A stretch of DNA of 64,000 nt from an uncultured Erythrobacter sp. (GCA_947503155.1 CANNCL010000002.1:372001-436000); one strand, 5' to 3'. Counted from the first letter of the stretch, positions 9,365 to 18,520 are shown. Numbers and translations are program-made. The notes: generated by a model not told the origin, from the letters alone.

Positions 9365-10729
9365 ATGGCATCACGCGCCGACAACATCGCCAGCAATCTG
9401 AACCTTGGCAATTTTGCCAAGGCAACCGAATTGCGCCAGCGTATCTGGTTCACAATCGGGGTTCTGATTGTTTTCCGTTTCTTGAGCTTCGTACCGCTGC
9501 CGGGAATCAACCCTAAAGCGCTCGATCGGCTTGCAGAGCTGGGCCAGGGCGGGGTCTTGGATATGTTCAACATGTTCACGGGCGGTGCGTTGGCGAATAT
9601 GAGCCTGATTGCGCTGGGCGTTATGCCTTATATTACCGCCTCGATCGTGGTGCAGATGGCGTCCGCCTTGCACCCGACATTGGCCGCGTTGAAGAAAGAA
9701 GGCGCGACCGGGCGTCAGAGGCTCAACCAATACACTCGCTATGGTACGGTGTTCCTATGCGCCATCCAGGGCTGGTTCCTTGCCACGGGTCTAGAGACCT
9801 TTGCTGGCAATGAAGGCATCGCCGCTGTTGTGAATCCGGGTTACGGTTTCCGCGTTGGCGCCGTCATCAGCCTCGTCGGCGGCACGATGTTCCTGCTGTG
9901 GCTGGGTGAACAAATCACCGCGCGCGGTATTGGTAACGGCGTCTCGCTGATCATTATGGCGGGCATCGTCGCTCAATTCCCGACCTTTGCCACCAACTTG
10001 TTTGAAGGCGGCCGGACTGGCTCAATCGCCCCGACCATCATCATCGGTTTCATCATAATGGTTGCGGTTTTGATTTTGCTCATCAGCTTTGTTGAGCGAG
10101 CGCAGCGCCGATTGCTGATCCAATATCCCAAACGCGCAACGCAGCGCGGCATGATGCAGGCGGATAATTCCTATCTGCCGCTCAAGCTGAACACTGCCGG
10201 CGTTATCCCGCCGATCTTTGCAAGCTCGCTTTTGCTTTTGCCGCTGACGATCACGCAATTCTCTAGCAGCTCGGTCGATACGACCAGCACTTGGGGATCG
10301 ACCATCGTGACGCTGAACCAATATTTGGCGCATGGCCAACCGATCTACATGGCGCTTTATGCGCTGGGCATCATCTTCTTCTGCTTCTTCTACACTGCGG
10401 TTGTTTTTGACCCAGAAGAGAATGCGGAAAACCTGAAGAAGAATGGCGGGTTCATTCCCGGCATTCGCCCGGGTAAGCGGACATCGGATTACCTCGAATA
10501 TGTTCTAACCCGCATCACTGTGGTCGGCGCGATTTACCTGACTGTGGTTTGCGTGGTGCCGGAATATATGATCGCGCAAACGGGCATTCCGCTGTTCCTT
10601 GGCGGGACCAGCTTGCTCATCGTGGTCAACGTGACCGTGGATACGATCAGCCAAGTGCAATCGCATCTGTTGGCGCATCAATATGGCGACCTTATTAAGA
10701 AAGCTAAGCTCAAAGGCCGCTCGCGCTAA
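9365..10729 (+). CDS. secY: Preprotein translocase subunit SecY
   Basis: This 454-residue inner-membrane protein is the pore subunit of the SecYEG translocon. It has ten hydrophobic segments in the expected places and the SecY blocks FVPLPGINP, LGVMPYITASIVVQ (the plug and TM2 region), GNGVSLIIMAGI, the cytoplasmic LPLKLNTAGVIPPIFASSLL and the C-terminal RPGKRTSDYLEYVLTRIT. Its position after rplO is standard. The 201-base upstream gap has a weak GCGAGG/CCTCGC stem at 9196-9223 and no gene. Confidence 0.98.
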   Translation: MASRADNIASNLNLGNFAKATELRQRIWFTIGVLIVFRFLSFVPLPGINPKALDRLAELGQGGVLDMFNMFTGGALANMSLIALGVMPYITASIVVQMASALHPTLAALKKEGATGRQRLNQYTRYGTVFLCAIQGWFLATGLETFAGNEGIAAVVNPGYGFRVGAVISLVGGTMFLLWLGEQITARGIGNGVSLIIMAGIVAQFPTFATNLFEGGRTGSIAPTIIIGFIIMVAVLILLISFVERAQRRLLIQYPKRATQRGMMQADNSYLPLKLNTAGVIPPIFASSLLLLPLTITQFSSSSVDTTSTWGSTIVTLNQYLAHGQPIYMALYALGIIFFCFFYTAVVFDPEENAENLKKNGGFIPGIRPGKRTSDYLEYVLTRITVVGAIYLTVVCVVPEYMIAQTGIPLFLGGTSLLIVVNVTVDTISQVQSHLLAHQYGDLIKKAKLKGRSR

Positions 10730-10800
10730 GGTGTGAAGCTTTTTCCAAACGACAATAAATCGCGCATGGCGAAGAGCGGCGCGGCATTAGGGGATTGTTC

Positions 10801-11445
10801 GTGAACATCATTCTTCTTGGTCCTCCGGGCGCAGGCAAGGGCACTCAGAGCGCAGGGCTGGTTGAACGCCACGGCATGAAGCAATTGGCCACTGGCGATA
10901 TGCTTCGAGCAGCAGTTAAGGCGCAAACGCCGGTTGGTCTTGAGGCGAAAGCGGTGATGGACCGCGGCGATCTGGTTTCTGATGAAATCGTGTCCCAATT
11001 GATTGATGACAACCTTGCCGCCTTGGATGCGGGCACAGGCGCGATCTTTGATGGCTATCCGCGCACCGCGGCCCAGGGTGAGCAGCTCGACGGCATTCTT
11101 GCCAAACACGGACGCAGCCTCGATCATGTTATTGAGCTGGCGGTTGATGTGGACGCTTTGGTTGAGCGGATTACGGGGCGCTATTCCTGCGCCAAATGCG
11201 GCGCGCTTTATCACGACACAGCGAACCTTCCGGCGAAAGAGGGTGTCTGCGACACTTGCGGTTCGACAGAATTCAAACGCCGCCCTGACGACACAGAAGA
11301 GACCGTGCGCAACCGCATGGAGGTCTATCGCAGCGAAACCGCGCCGATCCTGCCCGGATATGAAGCGCGCGGCATTGTGACCCGTGTGGACGGCATGGCC
11401 GATATCGACCATGTGGCCGGTTCTATCGACGCGATCCTGGGTTAA
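10801..11445 (+). CDS. adk: Adenylate kinase, zinc-binding LID type
   Basis: It converts AMP and ATP to two ADP. The P-loop GPPGAGKGTQ is at residues 7-16. The LID region carries two Cys pairs (CAKCGALYH and CDTCGSTEF), a four-cysteine zinc site found in many Gram-positive and some alphaproteobacterial enzymes but not in E. coli. I use the GTG at 10801 because AGGGG is 8 bases upstream; a TTG at 10795 would be too close to it. The length is 214 residues. Its place after secY is standard in the spc operon. Confidence 0.96.
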   Translation: MNIILLGPPGAGKGTQSAGLVERHGMKQLATGDMLRAAVKAQTPVGLEAKAVMDRGDLVSDEIVSQLIDDNLAALDAGTGAIFDGYPRTAAQGEQLDGILAKHGRSLDHVIELAVDVDALVERITGRYSCAKCGALYHDTANLPAKEGVCDTCGSTEFKRRPDDTEETVRNRMEVYRSETAPILPGYEARGIVTRVDGMADIDHVAGSIDAILG

Positions 11446-11498
11446 CGCGTTCTGGCTTAACGCTCTCATCGGGCTAGTCACACAAGCGGCATTCCTCT

Positions 11499-11523
11499 AA
11501 CCCTCGCATCATAAGAGAGGGTT
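11499..11523 (+). promoter_or_regulatory. Hairpin covering the ribosome binding site of the next gene
   Basis: AACCCTC (11499-11505) and GAGGGTT (11517-11523) form a perfect 7-bp stem with an 11-base loop. The 3' arm contains most of the GAGAGGG Shine-Dalgarno for the TTG start at 11529, so folding would hide it. It could instead act as a weak transcription pause after adk; the arm ends in only two T, so it is not a standard terminator. Confidence 0.45.
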
Positions 11524-11528
11524 CCAAC

Positions 11529-12326
11529 TTGTACGCATCATTCAAATTTATTGCTGGTCTTGCGCTGGCCACTGCTGCTGTTTCCGCTCAGGCGGAGGTG
11601 GTTGAGGCTGATGACAGTCATTTCATCACCCGGGCAGAGGCGATTGTAGAGGCGAATCCCACCGAAACATGGCTGGCGCTGATCAGTCCTGCGCGTTGGT
11701 GGTCGAGCGAACATACATGGTCCGCAGATGCGGCCAATCTAACGCTGACCCCGCAAGCGGGCGGTTGTTTCTGTGAACGCATCCCCGAAGTCGATGAGCC
11801 GGGGCGTTTTACGCTCGAAGGCAGCGTCGAGCACATGCGCGTCATTCAAGCCTATCCCAACGTCGCTTTGCGGATGCAGGGTGCACTTGGCCCGTTGCAG
11901 AGCGAGCCGGTTATTGGGGTGCTCACAATCGCGATCAGCGAAGTGGAAGAAGGCACAAAAATCGTTTGGGAATATAATGTCGGCGGGCAGATGCGTTATC
12001 CGGTCCCCGTTATCTCTAGCGCGGTTGACGGTGTGATGAATTTGCAATTGCTGCGCCTGTCCGAGACGCTTGGGCAAGTGCAGGGCCCGGTTACCGCGCC
12101 AGTACCAGAACCAGAACCAGTTCCAGAGCCAGAGCCGGAGCCCGCGTCAGATTCGCAAGAAGAAATCTCCGAGGAAGATGCCGAGGAAGGCGCCGAGGAA
12201 GACGCCGCGGCAGATGACGCTGAAGGATCAGACGCGCCGGTCACTATCGATCCAGAAGCGGTGATTGAAGAGGCGAAGCCCGGCCCCAGTGTAGACGATG
12301 TGTTCGGTGATCTTAGCGACGGTTAA
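11529..12326 (+). CDS. Exported SRPBCC-like protein with acidic Pro/Glu tail
   Basis: The 265-residue protein begins at a TTG preceded by GAGAGGG. A signal peptide (about residues 1-22, ending VSAQA) precedes a domain of about 150 residues that resembles START/SRPBCC proteins: an EANPTETWLALISPARWW opening, a beta-rich middle and a closing helix SAVDGVMNLQLLRLSETLG. From about residue 190 there is a PEPEPVPEPEPEPA repeat, then a Glu/Asp-rich low-complexity tail to the end. The ligand is unknown. It lies between adk and rpsM, where most bacteria have rpmJ or nothing. Homologues called SRPBCC exist in related genomes, but I infer no precise function. Confidence 0.75.
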   Translation: MYASFKFIAGLALATAAVSAQAEVVEADDSHFITRAEAIVEANPTETWLALISPARWWSSEHTWSADAANLTLTPQAGGCFCERIPEVDEPGRFTLEGSVEHMRVIQAYPNVALRMQGALGPLQSEPVIGVLTIAISEVEEGTKIVWEYNVGGQMRYPVPVISSAVDGVMNLQLLRLSETLGQVQGPVTAPVPEPEPVPEPEPEPASDSQEEISEEDAEEGAEEDAAADDAEGSDAPVTIDPEAVIEEAKPGPSVDDVFGDLSDG

Positions 12327-12669
12327 TCGCCGGCTCGGCAGGGGGCTGGACCCGGCCCTTGAACGGATCAAGTCACCGCCCATATTAGCGGCTCAGTCGA
12401 TTATGCGCAGCTGACCGGTTGACGGGCTTTCCGAATCACCGTAAGCGCGCGGCTCATTCGACACGTTCGAACCGAGTCCGGCAGGTTGCTCCATCGCGGT
12501 GCGCCATCCGGGCTTTTGCCTTTTTTGGGTAAGCCGTTTCAAGGTTAGTGGTCGCACACAAGCCTGCTTGCGGAAAACTCTGATCGGATAGGCCGTGTCA
12601 TTTGATGAGCGTTGAGATGGGGGCACCGGCCATGTGGCTGCAAATCCCCCGTGGAGCATGGAGAATTAA
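12327..12669 (+). other. Non-coding gap before rpsM
   Basis: A 343-base gap with no supported gene. It probably contains the promoter of the alpha operon (rpsM, rpsK, rpoA, rplQ). I found a GC-rich stretch with a T run (TTTTGCCTTTTTTGGG near 12514-12530) but no firm promoter boxes. In E. coli S4 controls this operon; here rpsD is absent from the cluster, so that control cannot be assumed. Confidence 0.4.
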
Positions 12670-13038
12670 GTGGCTCGTATTGCCGGGGTAAATATCCCAA
12701 CTAATAAGCGCGTAATCATTGCGCTGACATATATTCACGGAATTGGCCGCACGACGGCTGTCCAAATCGCCGACAAGCTTGGCATCCCGCATTCTGCACG
12801 TGTTCAGGACCTCACTGATGAGGAAATCCTGCGCGTCCGTGAGACGATTGATAGCGATCATCAAGTGGAAGGCGATCTTCGCCGGACCGTTTCGATGAAC
12901 ATCAAACGTCTGATGGATCTGCGTACATATCGCGGCCTGCGTCACCGGAACGGCTTGCCTGTTCGCGGACAGCGCACGCACACCAACGCCCGCACCCGCA
13001 AGGGTAAGGCCAAGCCGATCGCAGGGAAGAAGAAGTAA
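12670..13038 (+). CDS. rpsM: 30S ribosomal protein S13
   Basis: A 122-residue S13 with a GTG start at 12670, read as [19 protein letters not shown]. Family blocks are [19 protein letters not shown] and the C-terminal [20 protein letters not shown] followed by a basic tail [13 protein letters not shown]13 contacts tRNA and the 50S subunit from the 30S head. It opens the alpha operon. The weak upstream GGAGAATTAA serves as ribosome site. Confidence 0.97.
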   Translation: MARIAGVNIPTNKRVIIALTYIHGIGRTTAVQIADKLGIPHSARVQDLTDEEILRVRETIDSDHQVEGDLRRTVSMNIKRLMDLRTYRGLRHRNGLPVRGQRTHTNARTRKGKAKPIAGKKK

Positions 13039-13050
13039 GCTTTGGGTTCT

Positions 13051-13068
13051 CCCGCTTTGGCGGGTTTT
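13051..13068 (+). terminator. Weak hairpin with T run between rpsM and rpsK
   Basis: CCCGC (13051-13055) pairs with GCGGG (13060-13064), followed by TTTT. The stem is only five pairs, so it is more likely a pause or partial terminator within the alpha operon than a full stop. Confidence 0.4.
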
Positions 13069-13113
13069 CAAACGCTTTTCCCTTCATTCCGCAGTTAAAA
13101 GGAATACGAGACA

Positions 13114-13506
13114 ATGGCACGCGAACAAGGCGGCAAAGTACGGCGCCGCGATAGAAAGAACATTTCGAGCGGTGTTGCGCATATCAACGCCAGCTTTAAC
13201 AACACCATGATCACGATCACCGATGCCCAAGGCAACGCGATCAGCTGGTCAAGTGCAGGGACCATGGGCTTTAAGGGCAGTCGTAAATCGACCCCTTATG
13301 CGGCTCAGGTCGCAGCCGACGACGCTGGCAAGAAAGCCGCCGATCACGGCGTGCGTACGCTGGAAGTCGAAGTGAAGGGCCCGGGTTCAGGTCGCGAAAG
13401 CGCGCTGCGCGGTCTGGCTGCTGTTGGTTTCAACATCACCTCGATCCGCGATGTAACGCCGATCCCGCACAATGGTGTGCGCCCGTCGAAGCGTCGCCGG
13501 GTCTGA
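13114..13506 (+). CDS. rpsK: 30S ribosomal protein S11
   Basis: A 130-residue S11, on the platform of the 30S subunit near the mRNA exit. Signature blocks are [18 protein letters not shown], the [20 protein letters not shown] loop, and the C-terminal [18 protein letters not shown]. Length and start ([16 protein letters not shown], after AAAGGAAT) are normal. rpoA follows after 123 bases. Confidence 0.98.
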   Translation: MAREQGGKVRRRDRKNISSGVAHINASFNNTMITITDAQGNAISWSSAGTMGFKGSRKSTPYAAQVAADDAGKKAADHGVRTLEVEVKGPGSGRESALRGLAAVGFNITSIRDVTPIPHNGVRPSKRRRV

Positions 13507-13629
13507 TCCGAATATGCGGTGGTGACCATTCTGGTCGCCGCCGCTCATCGGGTCCGCCTTCGCCGCAACCGGCAAATCGGGCCCGCTCTTATAAGTGAAA
13601 CGCTGACATCAGCGAACTAGGGGAAATCC

Positions 13630-14685
13630 ATGTCCGTCAATATGAAGAACTGGCAGGAACTCAAGAAACCCACCGCTCTGGAAATCAAGGAAGGCGGCGA
13701 TAAGCAGCGCAAGACGACGTTTGTCGCTGAGCCGCTTGAGCGCGGGTTTGGCCTGACGCTCGGTAACGCTTTGCGCCGTGTATTGCTTTCATCGCTTCAG
13801 GGCGCTGCGATCACCTCGATCAAGATCGAGAATGTGCTGCACGAATTTTCTTCGCTCGCCGGTGTGCGCGAAGACGTGACCGATATGGTCCTCAATGTGA
13901 AGCAAATCGCTCTCAAAATGGAAGGCGAAGGGCCAAAGCGCTTGCAGCTTTCTGTAACGGGTCCTGCGACTGTGAAAGCAGGCGACATCGCTGTTACCGG
14001 CGATATCGAAGTGATGAACAAGGACCTCGTCCTGTGTCACCTCGATGAAGGCGCGACGCTGAACATGGAACTGACCGCGGATGTTGGCAAAGGCTACTCG
14101 CCTGCTGTTCAAAACCGCCCGGCTGATGCGCCGATTGGTCTGATCCCGGTCGATTCGCTGTATTCGCCTGTCCGTCAGGTTAGCTACAAGGTTGAAAATG
14201 CCCGCGTTGGTCAGGAACTCGACTATGATAAGCTGTCCCTGACTGTCGAAACCGATGGCACTGTGGCTCCAGAAGACGCCGTGGCTTACGCCGCGCGCAT
14301 CCTTCAGGATCAACTCACATTGTTCGTCCACTTCGAAGACGGCATTCCTCAGCCGCAATCGGCGATGATTGGCCACGCAGCGGCTCCGCAAGAAGACGAT
14401 GCGAACCAGCTCAACCGTTACCTTCTCAAGAAGGTCGACGAGTTGGAACTGTCGGTCCGTTCGGCAAATTGCCTCAAGAACGACAACATCATCTATATCG
14501 GCGATCTGGTCCAAAAGACCGAAGCCGAGATGCTGCGTACGCCAAACTTTGGCCGCAAGTCGCTCAACGAGATCAAAGAAGTGCTTTCCAGCATGGGTCT
14601 GCGCCTCGGGATGGATATCCCTGGCTGGCCGCCGGAAAACATCGAAGAAATGGCCAAGAAGCTCGAACAAGAGCTGCTCGGTTAA
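13630..14685 (+). CDS. rpoA: RNA polymerase alpha subunit
   Basis: The 351-residue alpha subunit. The N-terminal dimerisation domain has [20 protein letters not shown] (about residues 35-55) and [20 protein letters not shown]. The C-terminal domain, which contacts activators and UP elements, has [40 protein letters not shown] and [17 protein letters not shown] short linker (about residues 245-262, rich in acid residues) joins them. It is slightly longer than E. coli alpha (329). The Shine-Dalgarno AGGGGAAA is 7 bases upstream. It is preceded by rpsK, not by rpsD. Confidence 0.98.
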   Translation: MSVNMKNWQELKKPTALEIKEGGDKQRKTTFVAEPLERGFGLTLGNALRRVLLSSLQGAAITSIKIENVLHEFSSLAGVREDVTDMVLNVKQIALKMEGEGPKRLQLSVTGPATVKAGDIAVTGDIEVMNKDLVLCHLDEGATLNMELTADVGKGYSPAVQNRPADAPIGLIPVDSLYSPVRQVSYKVENARVGQELDYDKLSLTVETDGTVAPEDAVAYAARILQDQLTLFVHFEDGIPQPQSAMIGHAAAPQEDDANQLNRYLLKKVDELELSVRSANCLKNDNIIYIGDLVQKTEAEMLRTPNFGRKSLNEIKEVLSSMGLRLGMDIPGWPPENIEEMAKKLEQELLG

Positions 14686-14786
14686 ACAAGACACCAAGGG
14701 TATCGGCGGCGCACCTCTCAATCTGAGAAAGCGCCGCCAGCTTTGGGCTACCTCATACGGGCCCCTATCGAACGAAGGAAATCACA

Positions 14787-15209
14787 ATGCGTCATGGTAT
14801 TTCGCAGCGTAAGCTGAGCCGTAAGTCGGGCCACCGTAAGGCTCTGTTCCGCAATATGTCGGCGGCTCTTATCAAGCACGAGCAGATTGAAACCACTTTG
14901 CCTAAGGCGAAGGAACTGCGTCCGTACATCGAAAAGCTGATCACGCTGGCAAAGCGCGGCGGTCTTTCCAATCGCCGTCTGGCGCAAGCGCGCCTGCTCG
15001 ACGAAACACAGCTCAAGAAACTCTTCAGCACACTGGCAGAGCGCTATAGCGACCGTCAGGGCGGCTATGTTCGCATCATCAAAGCCGGTTACCGTACCAG
15101 CGATGCTGCGCAAATGGCGATCATCGAACTCGTAGAGCGCGACGAAGACGCCCGCGGCCAAGACAGCGGCCCAGTTGCGAACCAAGCCGAGGAATACGCA
15201 GAAGCGTAA
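14787..15209 (+). CDS. rplQ: 50S ribosomal protein L17
   Basis: A 140-residue L17. It starts [20 protein letters not shown] and contains [20 protein letters not shown] and [20 protein letters not shown]. The acidic tail from about residue 120 is family-typical for alphaproteobacteria. L17 lies near the tunnel exit. It ends the alpha operon and is followed by a clear terminator at 15234. Confidence 0.98.
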   Translation: MRHGISQRKLSRKSGHRKALFRNMSAALIKHEQIETTLPKAKELRPYIEKLITLAKRGGLSNRRLAQARLLDETQLKKLFSTLAERYSDRQGGYVRIIKAGYRTSDAAQMAIIELVERDEDARGQDSGPVANQAEEYAEA

Positions 15210-15233
15210 GACAGGCTGACATCAAGTTAGAGA

Positions 15234-15265
15234 AGGGCTGGCGGAGCGATCCGTCAGCCCTTTTT
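15234..15265 (+). terminator. Rho-independent terminator of the alpha operon
   Basis: AGGGCTGGCGGA (15234-15245) and TCCGTCAGCCCT (15250-15261) form a 12-bp stem with one G-T pair and a GCG(A)-type four-base loop, followed by a T run through 15265. It lies 25 bases after the rplQ stop. Confidence 0.92.
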
Positions 15266-15326
15266 CGTTGGCGTCTGTTCCCATGCGCCCTTGATAGCGG
15301 ATGGGTTGTGGTTAGACATCTTAGCC

Positions 15327-16727
15327 ATGAAACATCTCCTCCTCACCGCAGCGGCGGCGACACTCACAGTTTTAGCCACGCCAGCCTCCGCGCAATCGGC
15401 TCAGGAACGCCTTGACGCACGGTATGACCGGGCGCTGGCGGCGGGTTACAAAGCGCTGATGTTGTGCAGTGCGATTGCCAATGCAGAGGCGAGCGGGACG
15501 AGCCGCACGCCTCAAAGCGTGCATGAGTGGGAATTGATCGGCATTCAGGCACCTCTGGATGCGATCGTCAGAGACCTCCCCTATGAAATTGTGCGAGCCG
15601 AGGCTGGGCACATTCGTCACGTTCTGGTTGAATGGGCGGATGATATGCCTCCGCGAATTGCGCGGCACGATAGCGGGTATGGGTGCGTCAATCTGCCGAT
15701 TGGATGGGATCCGGCGACATTGCGCCCTGAACTGGATGTGCCGCCAAGCGATCCGCTCATTGCCCAGCGCTGGGGCAGCGAACGCGAAAGCCGCGTGCTC
15801 GCTGAGCGATTGGGCAGCGTGACAGAGGCGGCGATGAACGGCGGGTATGGCGCAGGGGCTAGAACCACAGCGGTCCTTATTAAGCAGGGGAACGGCGTCG
15901 TTGAAACTTATGCAGAGGGTTTCAGCGCTCTAACCCCTCAGCGAACATGGTCCGTCGCCAAGAGCTTCGCTGCGACATTGGTCGGGGCCGCGATTCAGAA
16001 TGGTGAGACGTGTTTCGATGACCGGATGCCAACGCCGCTTACACCCGGAGCGGCTGATCCGCGCAATGAAGTGACAATCGATCATCTGTTGCGAATGGCA
16101 TCGGGCCGGTATCAGGACACGCCGGGCAACCGCACAACGCCGCTTTATTGGGGGGGAACCACGGTCGATGAACGCGCGGCAAACTGGCCGCTTGTCCATG
16201 CGCCGGGGACAGTGTTCCGCTATGCCAACAATGACACATTGATGGCGGTGCAGGCGATTGAGTGCAGTTTTGAAGCGAACCCGCCGCCCGCTTTCTTTGA
16301 AAAGCTGGGCATGAACGACACGGTCGCGGAGACCGATTGGCAGGGCAATTATATCCTATCTTCGCAAGTGTGGTCCACCGCGCGCGATTTTGCGACGCTG
16401 GGTGAGCTCTACCTCAATGACGGTGTTTGGAATGGAGAGCGGCTGCTTCCAGAGGGGTGGGCGGATTATGTTTCCGACCCTAGCGGCCCGCAACCAGAAG
16501 GCACCAATCGGGGTTACGGGGCGGGCTGGTGGACGTTCCGCCGGCCCGAAGGGAACGCGTTTGAGGGGATCCCAGATGATGCTTTCTATGCGGCCGGACG
16601 CCGGGGGCAGTATATTGTGGTCGTCCCGTCACGCGGCATGGTGATTGTGCGGCGCGGCGAAGATGGGACCGGCAACCGGTTCAACATTGCCGGTTTCACT
16701 CGTGATGTGCTGGCGGCGACTGATTAG
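15327..16727 (+). CDS. Exported serine hydrolase, beta-lactamase class C / esterase family
   Basis: The 466-residue product starts at the ATG at 15327 (MKHLLLTAAAATLTVLATPA) with a signal peptide cut after about residue 22 (ASAQS); an earlier start at 15291 would add a non-signal leader. The serine hydrolase motif SxxK is visible as SVAK in TWSVAKSFAATLVG (about residues 211-224). A YAN motif in FRYANNDTLM matches the Tyr-x-Asn element. The fold is shared by class C beta-lactamases, DD-peptidases and esterases, so the substrate is not fixed. About 170 residues precede the catalytic part, with no recognised domain. It is probably periplasmic. It stands alone after the rplQ terminator. Confidence 0.85.
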   Translation: MKHLLLTAAAATLTVLATPASAQSAQERLDARYDRALAAGYKALMLCSAIANAEASGTSRTPQSVHEWELIGIQAPLDAIVRDLPYEIVRAEAGHIRHVLVEWADDMPPRIARHDSGYGCVNLPIGWDPATLRPELDVPPSDPLIAQRWGSERESRVLAERLGSVTEAAMNGGYGAGARTTAVLIKQGNGVVETYAEGFSALTPQRTWSVAKSFAATLVGAAIQNGETCFDDRMPTPLTPGAADPRNEVTIDHLLRMASGRYQDTPGNRTTPLYWGGTTVDERAANWPLVHAPGTVFRYANNDTLMAVQAIECSFEANPPPAFFEKLGMNDTVAETDWQGNYILSSQVWSTARDFATLGELYLNDGVWNGERLLPEGWADYVSDPSGPQPEGTNRGYGAGWWTFRRPEGNAFEGIPDDAFYAAGRRGQYIVVVPSRGMVIVRRGEDGTGNRFNIAGFTRDVLAATD

Positions 16728-16759
16728 GACGGGCATCGATTAAGACGGGCATCGATTAA
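16728..16759 (+). repeat. Exact 16-bp tandem duplication after the hydrolase gene
   Basis: GACGGGCATCGATTAA occurs twice head to tail (16728-16743 and 16744-16759), directly after the TAG stop at 16725-16727. It looks like a recent slippage duplication and has no evident function. Confidence 0.85.
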
Positions 16760-16957
16760 GGCTGCGGTCAGGGCGCGCTCTTTAGATAAGCATTTCGCGA
16801 CCGGAATTTGGCATTTCAAACCGGCCCGTTCATAAAAACAGCGATAAACCTGAACAAAGACTGCAAGGGTTAGTCAGGCTCCGAACATAGCGAATCATCC
16901 ATAAGGGGAATGTAGCCGGCGCAATCAAGCAGCGGCTCCAACCCGAGGATGACCCAA

Positions 16958-17524
16958 ATGACTGATCTTAAAAAGACCATCACCAAAGGTGCGCTCGGGA
17001 CTGTCGCGGCTGGCGCGATAGCCCTAGCGTCCGCAACCCCTGCCATGGCTGACAATGATCGTCACCGTGATCGGGGCGTCGATGCAGGCGATGTGATCGC
17101 CGGCGCTGTGATTATTGGCGGGATTGCCGCTCTTGCCGGGGCGTTTGACAATGACGACCGCCGTGATCGCAGGAACCGCAATTATCGTGAGCGCGACTAT
17201 CGCTATGACAATGGCAATCGCCATCGCGGTGACCGTCACAATGGCAATCGCGGCTATCGCGGCGGCGCAGAACGCGCAGTTGAACGCTGTGTCCGGGTCG
17301 CGGAACGTCAAGCACGCCGGTTTGGCGGGTGGCGCTTCGCCGATGTGACCCAGATCCGCGATGTGGATCGGACACGCTACGGCTTCCGTATCCAGGGCCG
17401 TATGCAAGTGCAGGGTTCTAACAATTACCGGGGCCGCAACGCCGATAATGGCCGGTTTACCTGCTACGTTGAACGCGGCAACCGCCCGCAAATTGAATTT
17501 CGCGGTATCCGAGGCCTGCGTTGA
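16958..17524 (+). CDS. Exported Arg/Asp-rich protein, paralogue of the next gene
   Basis: Start taken at 16958 (MTDLKKTITKGALGTVAAGA), because CGAGGA is about 8 bases upstream; the ATG at 16949 is too close to it. A signal peptide runs to about residue 31 (TPAMADN). Then come a hydrophobic glycine-rich stretch (GDVIAGAVIIGGIAALAG, about 42-59), a long Arg/Asp/Asn/Tyr-rich low-complexity segment (about 62-105), and a C-terminal domain with two cysteines (ERCVRVAERQARR and FTCYVERG). The layout matches the protein encoded at 17681. Function is unknown; an envelope role is inferred only from the signal peptide. Confidence 0.75.
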   Translation: MTDLKKTITKGALGTVAAGAIALASATPAMADNDRHRDRGVDAGDVIAGAVIIGGIAALAGAFDNDDRRDRRNRNYRERDYRYDNGNRHRGDRHNGNRGYRGGAERAVERCVRVAERQARRFGGWRFADVTQIRDVDRTRYGFRIQGRMQVQGSNNYRGRNADNGRFTCYVERGNRPQIEFRGIRGLR

Positions 17525-17680
17525 TATCGGGCATCACCACCAGCGGCGCCGTTAAACGGTAAAGTCGCAGAGCTTTTAGGCGGTTCAGGCGAGTGTAAGC
17601 CTGGGCCGCCTATTCGTGCGGGGTTAATTGAGCGCGTGGTGGCCGCTCGCCTGAACAAAATGCAAACAGGAGGTAGAGCC

Positions 17681-18520
17681 ATGGCTCAATTTACTCGAAT
17701 AGGAGCGTATGCTGGCGCAATCGCCGCAGCTTCAATGACTATCGCCCCGGCACAGGCCGCTGAAATGATGCCTGTCGGGGAAACCGGCACAATCGGATAT
17801 GCCAGCGCGGTTCACGCGGATTTCTCTGTGGGCGGCCCTTTCGATAGCAGCACTTTTGACGAACAGGCCGAAACCGCCGAATGGCGCGGGCGTCGGTATC
17901 GCGGGCGCCGGGGTTGGCGACGCCACCGCCGGGGTGTGAGCGGCGGTGATGTTCTTGCGGGCGTGTTGATCCTGGGCGGGATCGCCGCGGTCGCCAGCGC
18001 AGCGAACAGCAACAATCGCCGCGAACGCGAAAATCGCCGGTATGAAGATCGGCGCGATGATCGCCGCTATGATGACCGGCGCGATGACCGCCGCACAAAT
18101 CCGCGCGCTTCCAATGGTTCGGGCATCGACAATGCGGTTTCGCAATGTTTGACGGAAATTGAACGCGATGTCCGCGTTGAAAGCGTGGAGGGCGCAAGCC
18201 GTCTGGCGCAAGGCTGGGTTGTGTCGGGCACATTGTTCAACGGATCGGGCTTCACTTGCCAGATCGGCAATGACGGGCGCATTTCGAATGTCGATTATAG
18301 CGGCTTTTCCGGCAGCTCTTACAGCGGATCTGATGCGAGCGGGGCGACGTCTGGCGCTGGGCAGTTAAGCGATGGCCGCTATGCCGATGCCCGTGCGGCG
18401 ATGCGCGGCAATGGCGCTGGGCAAAGCTACAGTGCGCCAGTGGTGCAAGGTTCCGCAGCGCAGGACCAATTGCCAGCCTATCCTGGCGGGCCGCTACCGG
18501 GCGAAACATTCTCTGAATGA
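17681..18520 (+). CDS. Exported Arg/Asp-rich protein, second paralogue
   Basis: The ATG at 17681 (MAQFTRIGAYAGAIAAASMT) follows a perfect AGGAGG by 7 bases. A signal peptide ends near APAQAA. The mature part has GDVLAGVLILGGIAAVASA, a RRYEDRRDDRRYDDRRDDRR low-complexity run, then a C-terminal domain with two cysteines (VSQCLTEIERDV and GFTCQIGND), parallel to the gene at 16958. A Ser/Gly-rich linker and a tail with AYPGGPLPGETF follow. Length is 279 residues. Its last 43 bases overlap the end of the convergent gene at 18478. The family is common in sphingomonads, but its role is unknown to me. Confidence 0.75.
   Translation: MAQFTRIGAYAGAIAAASMTIAPAQAAEMMPVGETGTIGYASAVHADFSVGGPFDSSTFDEQAETAEWRGRRYRGRRGWRRHRRGVSGGDVLAGVLILGGIAAVASAANSNNRRERENRRYEDRRDDRRYDDRRDDRRTNPRASNGSGIDNAVSQCLTEIERDVRVESVEGASRLAQGWVVSGTLFNGSGFTCQIGNDGRISNVDYSGFSGSSYSGSDASGATSGAGQLSDGRYADARAAMRGNGAGQSYSAPVVQGSAAQDQLPAYPGGPLPGETFSE

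Noticed and set aside
12393..12659. Open frame on the minus strand in the gap before rpsM
   Set aside because: No family signature or ribosome site; composition fits the complement of non-coding DNA with the alpha-operon leader.
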